Source: Onthophagus taurus
Lineage: Eukaryota; Arthropoda; Insecta; Coleoptera; Scarabaeidae
Reading direction: 5' to 3'
NCBI RefSeq assembly: GCF_036711975.1
Contig: NC_091967.1
Coordinates: 4,960,001-5,024,000, forward strand
Length of the DNA: 64,000 nt
Every line of letters begins with the position of its first letter. The first letter of the stretch is position 1. A model generated the notes under the pieces. That model did not search any database and was not told the DNA's origin. It saw only the letters and a program-made list of their open reading frames with translations. The position numbers were made by a program, and so were the translations under genes. Shown here in pieces: positions 20,584-31,258 of this stretch.

Positions 20584-23500
20584 TTAATCAGATCCATCAT
20601 TGTTATTTGTAAAATAACAGTCAATTTCTTTAAGAAAAATATCATGTTCTGGCTTTATCGAAACGTTTCCATATATAGCCCTAAACACCTCTCTTATTTG
20701 ATTAACAGGAAAAATATCGATTTTATTACAGCTGCTTGTAATTATGTTATTGGTTAACATATCAGCTTTTAAATCAGAGGGGATTTCATCCAACAAAATA
20801 TTGTCTATATTAATTAAAACGGGAGCAGTCGCGATCGCGCGCCGAACTATTTCAAGAGGAAACGAATTTAAAAGTTCTTTTCGAAATTCTTGAAGTATCA
20901 AATATTTATCATCGCTATCAGTGACGATGTGTAAAGATGCCGATCCAAAATCTAATCAAAAATTAGGTTCTTTAAAAAGCATTTTTTAATTCTTAAATAA
21001 ATACTTACCATGAAAAGTAATTTTTATTTCATTTTCTAATGCTGATTGATACTCATCATTAGTTGCATTTAAAATATTTAAACTCTTAATGGGACTTTCA
21101 ATCATCTTTTCGTCAATTTCATTATTGGATGATTTCGTTATGGTGTTTTGATTTAAATCATCAAAATTAGATTCTGTTGAAATCTTTTCTGGAATCATTT
21201 CTGTCAAATTTTTTTCATTATCATCCTCATCGTTTAAATTTCGTTTATTCACGTTTTGTTGATTCAAATCTTTAAGATTGGATTCCATTGATTTGAAAGA
21301 ATTTGTAATTTGTTCTACACAAGAATTTTCAATCAAATTTTTTTCGTTTTCTTCGACCTTTATGGTTTGGACAACTACATTATTTGAAGCTTCAAGATCT
21401 AAATTTTTAGAAGTTTTATTTTCTTCAACTTCTTTTGGTGTTTTACTTTCATTTGAATCTTTAACTTTCAATTCTGATGAATTAAAAGAATTTACAGCCT
21501 CTTTGCTTTTTTTGTTTTTATTAAGATTTAAATTCTTTTCAGGTGACTGAGGATTTTCACTTCTATCTCTTTCACCTCCTATTTCAGGTATCATATTAAG
21601 ATTTACATTCTTTTCAGGTTCTTTTTCAACCAAATTATCTATTTTATCATATCTAATCTCAGGATTTTCACTTCTATCTCTTTCACCTCCTATTTCAGGT
21701 ATCATATTAAGATTTACATTCTTTTCAGGTTCTTTTTCAACCAAATTATCTATTTTATCATATCTAATCTCAGGATTTTCGCTTCTATCTCTTTCACCTC
21801 CTATTTCAGGTGTTATCTTAATTTCATCATTTTGGTATTCGCACTTTCTTATATTGATATTTTCTTTTGGTCGATTTATAACAGATGGTGGATTTGGTGA
21901 ACAATTATAATTAACAACGTTGTGATACTGTTGATAATTTGGTGGATAAAAGTTAAAATGTTGAGGTTGTTGTGAATTCATATGATCAATAGGGTATGGT
22001 GGATTGTAATAATTTAAAGGTGGCATCATCGTTGGTGGTTGATTTAGATGTGGTGGAATATAATTGTGATAAAAAGGTTGATGCTTCATCATCTTACAAG
22101 CATGCATAGTGGAAAGAAACATTAAATAAGTTAGGTTAGGATCAACACCAAAGCTATTTTGAGGCAAATTGCGAAAACCAGGTGGTGGTCTTAACGAATT
22201 TCTATTTTCCAAAGTACTAATGAAATGTTCAGGAACACTTCCAATTGATGGGGCAATTAATTCATTTTCAATAATTTCTGTATTATTTTCTGAATCATTT
22301 TTAATACTTTCTGAATCCTTTTCAACAATTTCTAAATTATTCCCATTAATAATTTCGTCATCACTTGAATTACTATCTTCAGTTTTAGATTCAACATTCT
22401 CAATCTTCTTAAAATACTTCGGAAATATTCTGTCATAACTAAAATTGCATGCCTGAAGGTGTAACATGGCAGTATAAGTTAAAGTTGTACCCGTTTCGAA
22501 TTCTTCATGCGTCGGATATAAATAAACATTGGGTACAGTTGGTGTGCAATCGTTCGATGATTTTTCGTTGGGTTCCTAGAATTTTAATGAACGAAAAGCT
22601 CCTGATAAAAATAGCCTTTCTATTTTCGTTGAATTTACAAGCATGGTATACAAGTTAAAGTATTAATTAAAAATTTAATCAAATTAAGATTTTAAATTTA
22701 AAAACTTTTTGAGTTTTTTTTCAAGATTTATAATAACGTCGTTTGATACAGGAGCTTTTTGATCGATTTCTGGAGTATTTGAAGGAGTGGAAGACTTACT
22801 GACCTCATTGAAAAATGTTGCTAATTGTTCCTGGATTAAGAGGTCATTTATGAAAAGGTCACGGCCAGGCGTTGATGTATCCACGACAATTAAATCAAGA
22901 ATCATATCCTAAAAAATTAATATTATTAAATAAAAAGAAAAAGAAATGGTTAATTACATTTTCGTCTATGTCGTAAATCTGTGCAACTAAACTTTTGTGG
23001 CGAACTAACTGCAAAAACCTGCTAGACGCTTGTTGAGGCCACAATTCATCCTTAACAGTGGGTTGTATCCCATATAATCTAGCCCTAATCGCTTGTGCGG
23101 GGAAATTAACAAAATCCACAGTCAAATAACAAACAGTTTTAACTCGAACAACAGCAATCGTCCCATAATCAACGTAAAACACTTTTATATCACCATCCAT
23201 TTTCTTTGAGCAATCAACAACTTTAGCACGATGATATTCCCCATCAAAGATGCTCGCGAGGTACATCCCTTCACGTATCGCGTAATATGGAATGTAATAT
23301 TTATCTTTATTAGCGCGATAAAATATCCTAAAAAGCGAAGATATAATAAAAACGTAATTTTTACTAATTTAGTAAATTACTGCATATTATCCATAAGCCG
23401 ATTAAGATTATCTGAATGTTGTCGAAGATGTATCCAAAATTTGCTTGGATCATAAACTTCCGCTACTTCAATATCAATAAAATCTTGCAATGAAACGTCG

Positions 23501-26500
23501 GTTTCAATCCATTGTCGAATTATATTTGCATCATATACAACATCACTTAATAATTGTTTCATGTGGAACTCTAGCAGAACATCCTATAATTGTAAAATAA
23601 GTAAAGGTTGTGAAATTCAGTATTGATTTAAAAATGAAACAATGAAAGCGATCCCTGGGTAAGTGAGAAACCTCTATAACCAAGATCTAATCACCTTTTT
23701 AGTGAAAATCACCTCTTTATCTAGGCTAATTTTAACCTGTATAACTGGGATCATTTTTCCCCATTCTAGCCTCAATAAGTAGGAGTTGTTCCACTTTAAT
23801 ATACAGCTTGCAATACCGGATCAAAATCTTAATACCGGTATTACTATAAAAAAGTTTACTCACTAAATTACAATCACTAGATATATCTAATTGTAAGATT
23901 TTTTTCCCCTCTGCGGCGTCACCTCTACTAACAACAGGTTAATTCCTACTATATCTTTAGATTGGCAATAAAGCATAAGATACAGAATCTGAGAAGATAA
24001 TCAAAAAATGGAAAGATATTAGGAATCTGTACAAAGTACCTATAAACTTAAAGATCTGCATAACATTATTGTTTTGTTGTCTTTCACTTGGTCCAAAGGT
24101 TCAACTTCACTGCCGCGTCAAAAAATGAAATTACACTTCATCATTTAAAGCTCTGTGGAATTCTTTCGAATTCTTGCTTTGGAATTTTCCGGAAAGGTGC
24201 AGATTCAAGAAAGAAACTTTAACATAATGGCTCTTGGTAGTTTGTCAGACTTATCATAATACTGTTATACTTGGTGGGACACTCCACGAATCAAATTGAC
24301 CTGAAACACCATTATGGAGTAAAAACTCCAAAAATAGTTGTATGCAGAGAGTATTTTATTGTTGGCTAGGCATGACAAATTTATTGAACATTAAGTACAT
24401 TAAGTTGTCGTCATCAAGGGTTGAGTCTTTGTTATCTTCAAGATTCTGTCAGAGTGCAAAATGATATTTCTTGTAGTCAAAATGAGGTCACCCATTTCTA
24501 TTACGGAATATGAACGACGACTTTTTTCTGAATCTAGTACAATCAATATTAATATTGGTTACTTAAGAAAATTTTCGAGAAAAATTATCTTAAAGTTTCA
24601 TGATTTTCCATTTACTTGAGATAGCAAAATAGCAGTAGCTATGCGTAACCATGGCAACCAACTGTTTCAAATGTCAAAAATTAATCATTGTCTTAATAAA
24701 ATATCTAAAACAACTGGTTGCCATGGTTACGCATGGCTACTGCTATTTTTCTACCTCAAATGAATGGAAAATCAGGAAACTTTAAGGCAATTTTTCTCGA
24801 AAATTTTCTTATTCAGTTAATATTAATTTTGGCTGTACCAAATTCAGAAAAAAATCCTCTTTCATATTCCGTAATAAAAATGGGGGATTGCTATTTGAAA
24901 AAAATTGGGATGACGTCATAACTAGCTTAAAAATGGCGGAAAAAATTGTAAAAAATTTAAATCCTTAAACAAAAAATAAAGAAGTTATAGGCAAAAAACG
25001 AAAAAGTCATTTTTTTGTTCTTCGGCCATATTTTAAAAACTAAAACGGTTAGATCCAAAAACTTAGTTGAAAAATGATGAGCTCTAAAATATGCAACTTT
25101 GCCTTTATTTAACCATTTCTGTATCTCTTATGGTTTCTGAGATCCAATGGTGGGGGTCGAATTTCAATTACCCTGTATACAAAAGAAGCCCTCATCACTG
25201 AAAACAGGCTGGAAAATCAAGCTGATGCAATCTCAAGGATTGTGAACTTCCAGATCACAGATAAGCGAAGAGTATGATATCTCCATCGCAAAACAAAACC
25301 TAAGAGGTTTTATGCTTCAGCAAAGGGGATTAAAGGACACTCTCTTCCACATTGGACAAGTTGAGGATCAAACTTGTCGACTTTGCAACGTCGAGTCAGA
25401 AACGGCTGAACATATACTGTGTAATTGCGTCGCACCTACCGGCATAAAGGAACAAGACCTTGGAGCAATACTAAGGTTCATTAAGGACCTACATTTGCCC
25501 TAAACTTTTGGAGGGCTAAAGTTACAATAGATCTTATAGGTCGCTACCGACGAATTTTAGTAGACGCAAATAAACTTTTAGGTGAATCGTCCAAAGTACA
25601 CGGAAAACTTAAATGGCTACCAGAGTTTCCAATTTTGGAAGATTGCTTTACAAAATGGATAGAGCAGTGTAACTCACAAAATATATCTATAAATTTAATG
25701 GCAACAGTTTAAAAGAAAAGGTCTTAGATTTTGCAAAAAAATTAAATCTTAAAGGTTTTGTGAGAAGAAGGTTATAAAGAGAGGAATGATTTGACATTCA
25801 AAAAAATCTATGAATAACACGGTTTGTAATGCTTGGATTAACGATTCATCTGAAATTCCAAGGAAATATGAACCGAAAAACATTTTTAATGCCGACGAGA
25901 CTAGATTATGTTTAAAATGTCTTCCTGACAAAACTATTTATTTCAAAAACTACGATTGTCATGATAACAAAAACAGCAAAGAACGAGTAACATTATAGAC
26001 AGGACTGAAAAATACCATTACTTTGGATTAGAAAATCAAAGAAACCAAGATGTTTCCAAAATATTAAGACACTACCAATAAATTACAAAAATAACAAAAA
26101 CTTGTCGATAACTTCCATTATCTTTCGGGATTAGTTATTGGATTTAGACAAGAAAATGAGTCATCAAAACAATGCGAACAATGGATGACTGTTACTGAAA
26201 GATGTGAAGATCAGACTACTGCATGGAATTTCATAATCATGGACAATGGTTTAATTATTTGCGGAAATCAAAATGATGACGACATTTTGGAACTTTATCT
26301 TAATGAAAACTTGGATCAAGATGAACAAGATGTTGAAGAATAAGAAGTACAAAATCTTGTAATAAACATAGAAGACAATTAAAAAAAAACAATTGCATAT
26401 AACCAATTATTTTCTCTAATTAATAAAATGTTTGTTTTAGTTTAAATGAAATTGATTGTTTCATTTCTTTTTGATTCCAGAAAAAAACCTCTGTATATAG

Positions 26501-28165
26501 GATTAAGATTTTCATAACAGGGACACCTCTATAAGTGAGATTTTAAAGTTGTTCTCAAGAGATCCCACTTATCCAGGTTCGACTGTATATGGAACGATTT
26601 CGTTTTAAATCGCCAAGGTAGCTTGAGAAAAATCATCAAGTTTGGAGGACTCGCCCACAAGTGACCTTGGCAATTTGAGAAAGATACTGGATTTGATATA
26701 TAAACACAATTATTACCATTAGAAAATTCCTATACCATTTCAGAAGAAATTTAGCATTGTAATTATGACCTTAAACTAAATTAAATTAATTTGACCACTC
26801 CCATTTTTCAATTTTTAAATCAATACTAATTAATACTTATAAATATACATCATGTTTTTAAATACAATGATATCTCAGATAATTTTGAAAATGGTTAAAT
26901 AAAACTACCTTTAATATTCATCAATATATGATGAATTTAAACATTTTAATCCATTTTCAAAATGTTTAATATCTGGGACACACCATATAGAAGTAATTAT
27001 TACCTCAATACCATCAGGTAATGGTGGATCTTTATTTTGATGTGTCTTCTCCCAATTAATATCGTCAAATTGTTTTTCTTCAATGTCTTTTTCATCCTTT
27101 TCAGGTCCATGTTCAAGTTTTAAATTTAATTCTTTATCATAAATTTGAAAACTTCCATCTTTTAAATGTTTAAAAGCAAAAATTGTTTTAAAATCTAAAC
27201 AAAAATGTGTAATCGATTTGTAGCCATAATCGCTATAATTTAAGTTGTGCTTAAATTTTTTTTTATATAGCTCAATTAATTTACTACTATGTAAACCTTC
27301 GGGATGATTACTAATTAATTCTTTTAATCGATTCTGAATGTAATATGGTACATTATTCTTTAACACTGTAGAGTTATTTTTGTTGTTGTAACTTTTTGGT
27401 ATTACACCTCTAGATGTTAAAGAAATTGGGTTAACTGCATTGGAAATTTTTTCTCCAACCATTGAAGGATTTTGATTATTTTGAGATGTTGATGGAACAT
27501 TTTCAAATATTTTGTGAGGTTGCCGTAGACTTTGATTTAACAAACTAGGAATATGTTGTACATTTGATGTGATATTATTTTGTAGTGTTGATGAGACATT
27601 TGGAATATTATTATCTGGGGTTTTTCTTAAATGAAATTCTTCCGAACGTCTCCTTTGAACAAATGGAACTGATTTTTGAATTTGTGGACTTTGATAAGTA
27701 AAAATGGGCTGATGATTACTAAAATTAACCCTAGGATTTTGAATTGATAATCTTGGCTTTCTTTTTGGAGGTCTTTGTTTACGAATTAAACTGTCTATGT
27801 GCGCAGATTTTTGACTTATCATTAAGCAAAGCTCTGCATCATAACCTCTACCATTAACCTAAAAATAACAATCCATTAAATACAAAGTTGTAAACACCAT
27901 AACAAAAATACTTACTGTTAAACAATGTGGTATTGAGTGCAAATACGACTCAAGACTGCAATATCCTAATTCACTAAACGGGATTCGATATCCATTTAAC
28001 TCCTTAAATTGTCGGTCTAAATCTCTGATGGTCATCCGAAGTGGATTTGAGGTTAGAACGCTTGATATAAGTGCCTCTGTCTCTGCAGCTTTACTTTTAA
28101 TGTCATCCTACAAAATATGTTTTATTATATTCTTTAATGATACACTAATATTTTTATCATACCAT
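20584..28165 (-). CDS. tej: Tejas/TDRD5 homologue: LOTUS-LOTUS-Tudor germline protein
   Basis: Germ-granule protein of the piRNA pathway; LOTUS domains bind Vasa-type helicases and RNA, Tudor domains read methyl-arginine. Exons, 5' to 3': 28163-28165 (ATG only), 27916-28107, 27004-27858, 23381-23583, 22958-23327, 22804-22908, 21009-22575, 20584-20951. Phases agree throughout and give 1,220 residues. LOTUS 1 is at about 8-88 (TIRDLDRQFKELNGYRIPFS, LGYCSLESYLHSIP), LOTUS 2 at about 235-305 (RLKELISNHPEGLHSSKLIE). The Tudor domain is at about 382-500 (DPSKFWIHLR, YRAKVV-type EYHRAKVV, VFYVDYGT). The tail is charged and has three near-perfect 37-residue repeats. The donor of exon 6 (GTCAGT) is the weakest call: read-through there stops at 22684 and would give a shorter Tejas-sized protein. 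Intron 4 is 3.4 kb and full of transposons. Confidence 0.85.
21550..21830 (-). repeat. In-frame 111-bp coding tandem repeat in the tejas tail
   Basis: Two complete 37-codon units and part of a third, nearly identical at the DNA level (starts 21550, 21661, 21772). Each encodes PEIGGERDRSENPEIRYDKI followed by a Glu/Lys-rich stretch. The near identity points to recent duplication, so copy number may vary between individuals. Confidence 0.85.
24480..25165. mobile_element. Fold-back element with about 190-bp opposed arms
   Basis: 'TAGCTATGCGTAACCATGGC' at about 24636 pairs with 'GCCATGGTTACGCATGGCTA' at about 24719, and the pairing continues outward ('TTTCTCGAAAATTTTCTTA' on one side, 'AAGAAAATTTTCGAGAAA' on the other; 'TTACGGAATATGAA' against 'TTCATATTCCGTAA'). 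The outer end reads AATTACCCTGTATA. A split copy is at 1270-2880. Non-coding. Confidence 0.65.
25200..25510 (+). mobile_element. LINE C-terminal fragment with zinc knuckle
   Basis: The plus-strand frame 25312-25503 reads LKDTLFHIGQVEDQTCRLCN, then ETAEHILCNC. This is the CxxC...H..C motif at the C-terminus of LINE polyproteins of the R1/LOA/Jockey type. The rest of the element is absent. Confidence 0.6.
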
Positions 28166-28445
28166 TTCGTTGTATTTTATTTCAATAATGCTATAAATGG
28201 GAAATAACGTGATTGAGACAAATTTGAAGGAAATAATAAAAACCGGCTCCAAGATGGAAAGGAATGAAGTTAGTTAAGGAAAGAAAAACAAGGTCAATAA
28301 GTGCTACCAACCTATATTCCAAGTTTTTGGTTTAAATTGAACAAAAATTTATTTTGCTTTATTTAATTTTAGAAAAATGAAAACAAATAATTTTAGAATA
28401 TAAAATAAATATGACAATAAAAATTATATTTGAATTAATATTCTA

Positions 28446-29242
28446 TTACATAGATTTTTTCAACTTAGAAGATTTAAAATTTAACACAACAGTTTCACCA
28501 TTTGATGAAGGTAGCTTTTTTAATATTTTTTGTATTTGTTCTTGAGAAATATTGCAACCGGGATCTTTACGAACCGTCACTTTAATTCTTTTATTATTAT
28601 TACAAACGTTCGGATGTGTTTGTTCTATTTTAGTTTGAGATGGTTTTAGCATAACCACATTTAAAATTTTTGGTTTTAAATTTCCATTATTTGTATTAGT
28701 TAATATTTCCTTTTTATAATCACCTTGATTTTCTAATTTTTTAGGACCAGTTTCTTGGTTAACATCTAATTTATCCATAATGTCATTGGTATCATTGAAT
28801 AAATCCTCAGAAAAAAAATCCTTTTCAAATTGTTCCATATCAAAGTCCTCTTCAAATTCATTTGTTGTTGCACTTCCTGTAGTATCACATGTATTTTCAA
28901 ATTCACTAAAGATTTTGTCTAGAAACTCATTGGAATCGATGGAAAAATCATCTGAAATGTTGGGATCATTATATTCCGATGGATCTGTGTTTAATGTTTT
29001 TAATTTTTCCGTGTCTTTTGGTATTTCTTTCCAAGATCTGTTTATTTCTACCCAATTATGCCCTTTTGGATAACTACAACTTTTATCTTCACACAAATAC
29101 ACAGCTTTTGTGAGATTTATTTGATATAGAATTAATTTATTATTTTTACTAAGTGATGTACAAACTGGACAGTGTATTGGAGGTTTCTAAAAATTGACGA
29201 ATTATTATTAGTTTATTGAATTAAATTTTTCTTTCTTACCAT
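28446..29242 (-). CDS. Small acidic zinc-finger protein, USPL1 N-terminus-like
   Basis: Exon 1 contributes only the ATG (29240-29242), followed directly by GTAAGA. Exon 2 is 28446-29186. The product has 247 residues. The N-terminus, KPPIHCPVCTSLSKNN... then NLTKAVYLCEDKSCSYPKGH, carries CPxC and LCxxxxCxYPxG, the pattern I know from the N-terminal zinc finger of SUMO isopeptidase USPL1. No cysteine protease domain follows. Instead there is an acidic middle (many D/E, FEEDFDMEQFEKDFF) and a basic C-terminus. It may be a nuclear or Cajal-body protein related to USPL1, but that is inference; otherwise uncharacterised. It lies 280 bp upstream of the tejas-like gene on the same strand and shares its unusual start-codon exon. 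Confidence 0.6.
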
Positions 29243-29299
29243 TTTTATAGAAAGTATATCTAATTATAACCAAAAATTGATTGAGGTTATGTAAATGTC

Positions 29300-30990
29300 A
29301 AATAAATTGTTGATTGTTGGTAAGGTAGGTTTTGACAAATTCAAATTATAAAGTTTATAAAAATAGTTATTTTACAAATTTATAAATAGAATATGATTCA
29401 TTAAACATAAAAGAGGTTTAAGTATGTAACTCATAATATGTGAGTTATGCGAATGTTAAATGTTTTTTTTTTCGTATGAGGTCATCAGATATTGGTTATG
29501 ACAAGTTATAAATAATACATTCTTCTACGAAAACTTAATTTATTATTATTTCTAAGTTAAAAAGAACTTGATAATTTACATTATTTTAAACTGACTCTCA
29601 AATCAATAATAGCCTGTTTCATTTACCAATAAACCACCCAACCCACTCATCATCATCACCGTCAATTACATTAACATCCTGTAACTATCGGATTTCAACA
29701 GGACACCATCATTGTCATTCTCCACCCACTTATTATTACCTATTACCTAAAAAATTACCCAACAATATTCTTTGACAATCAAATGATTTTGAAAGAAGGA
29801 GGTTTTCGAAGGAAAGCTTTCATTCGACAAAGCTTCGCGTCGCTTTTCAATATTGTAGACTTTATAGATGTGCATACGGTTGCACATCAACGTAACGATA
29901 TAGACCAAGGACACTTACGTAATCGCAACTACTACTTTAAAACTTTTTTTCTCCCATTATTGCATTTGCGTGCAATATTGTGAGGTAACAGTGCCCGTAG
30001 ATTTTTGTCTACTGTTACGGTCATCTTCAGTACTTATTTGAAGCTGATAAAACGAGAGGTGATTTATGGAGTTGGAACGGTGATTTCCTCCAGTTGATGT
30101 AGAACAGTTTGGCGGGTTGGGTTGGAGACGAAAGTGGCGAAAATTAGTTTTTTGAATTTTTCTTTTAGTTAGGCGGAGTTGGAATATGAGTGTGGTGAAA
30201 TGCTGGTCAATTTAATTATGATGATTTTAGTGTTTGTCAATGAAGATGTAGTAGGTGAGGATAAATTTTATAATATGCGTATAAAATTGACGCAATGTTA
30301 TTAATTAATATTGCGTCAATCAAGATTTAATTAAATTATCGAGATTAGTATATACATAATATATACATACATTTTAAATCAGTTGGCAATTATATTTATG
30401 GATTACTCAAGTTGATTAATTTCGATTTCCAAGTTATGATTCTTACTAATTAGAGCAGTGTTATCTGCATACATTGCTATAGATGCACTAGTTTCCAGTA
30501 TATCAGATGTTAAATAGAACAGAACTCAAGACGCTGTCAAGACGGACACCAGCTCTAATACATTTAGTTTCTAAATTTGGTTACTTCAGCTCCTGATTTT
30601 CCAATGCTGGATTGCACAATTGTATCAATGTTTTGGAAGGAAATAAGGACGGTTTACTTTTTCATTGTAATTTCATTATTGTAATAATGACTGGTATGTG
30701 GTTAGAGTTAAGCTCTGTGAGTATAGTTAGATTTAGCAGTCTTAGCAGGCTGATAATCACTGCTGTACGGATAATATGCGTAGTCTTCTGAAGCGTCTAT
30801 CTGGAATATGTTATGGTTCTATTCGCGTGCAGTACTAATAAAGGTCTTGACTGCTGCGCCACAATATGATGACTTGTCTGAGGTTGATATAATATTAATC
30901 GCTGCGATCAAAATATCTATAACTTCAGTTAATAAAGCCTGATTGCGGCCTAGGCGTCACAATATGATGATTAATGTAATGTTAAGCAAA
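29300..30990. other. Gene-free spacer
   Basis: Contains the LINE fragment at 30395-30575. The remainder has scattered short open frames without recognisable similarity and no RNA gene that I can support. Confidence 0.35.
30395..30575 (-). mobile_element. Jockey-type LINE reverse transcriptase fragment
   Basis: The minus strand gives RAGVRLDSVLSSVLFNI, near the usual RAGVPQGSVLSPVLFNIYTSD, then after a frame change TSDILETSASIAMYADNTAL, equivalent to the YADDTA polymerase core. The second catalytic Asp is Asn. It is clearly decayed. Confidence 0.65.
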
Positions 30991-31258
30991 ACATCAGCTT
31001 GGTAACCAAAATATTTATAATTATTTGGTTTTGTCCTTTTTTTATTGTGCAAGTCAAAACCGTTATAGTAACTTCATTCCTTTTAATTCAACAAAAACAA
31101 ACATTATCTTTTGACCTTGTCTCATTATTTCCATTAAAGTTCCATTTATTTTTCCCCAACTCACTAACAATAAAAGTTAATTAACATAAATAATTAACTA
31201 CAGGACATTTCATTCATGTTTTATTATTTCAAAATATCAATAAATCAATTTCTTTTAG

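Larger units (their letters stand above)
23640..26585 (+). mobile_element. Tigger/pogo-type transposon remnant in tejas intron 4
   Basis: The right end (complement CAGTCGAACCTGGATAAGTG, finishing at 26585 before TA) has a worn partner near 23645-23700 ('CGATCCCTGGGTAAGTGAG'). Transposase pieces on the plus strand from about 25600: KWLPEFPILEDCFTKWIEQC (DNA-binding helix), KEKVLDFAKKLNLKGF, then NIFNADETRLCLKCLPDKT (first DDE aspartate in NADET), and a C-terminal piece with ICGNQNDDDILELYLNENL ending at 26343. Several stops and frameshifts break it. Other repeats sit between the left end and the coding part. Confidence 0.65.

Noticed and set aside
26911-27003. Alternative C-terminus of tejas exon 3 running on to a stop at 26911
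   Set aside because: A GTAATA donor in phase 0 at 27003 joins in frame to the Tudor exons, which are clearly part of the same gene. Intron read-through is less likely.
30999-31184. Hydrophobic frame considered as the signal-peptide exon of the PAN-ZP gene
   Set aside because: It begins with TTG, has no ATG in frame, and no donor in phase 1 that would join to the exon at 31259.
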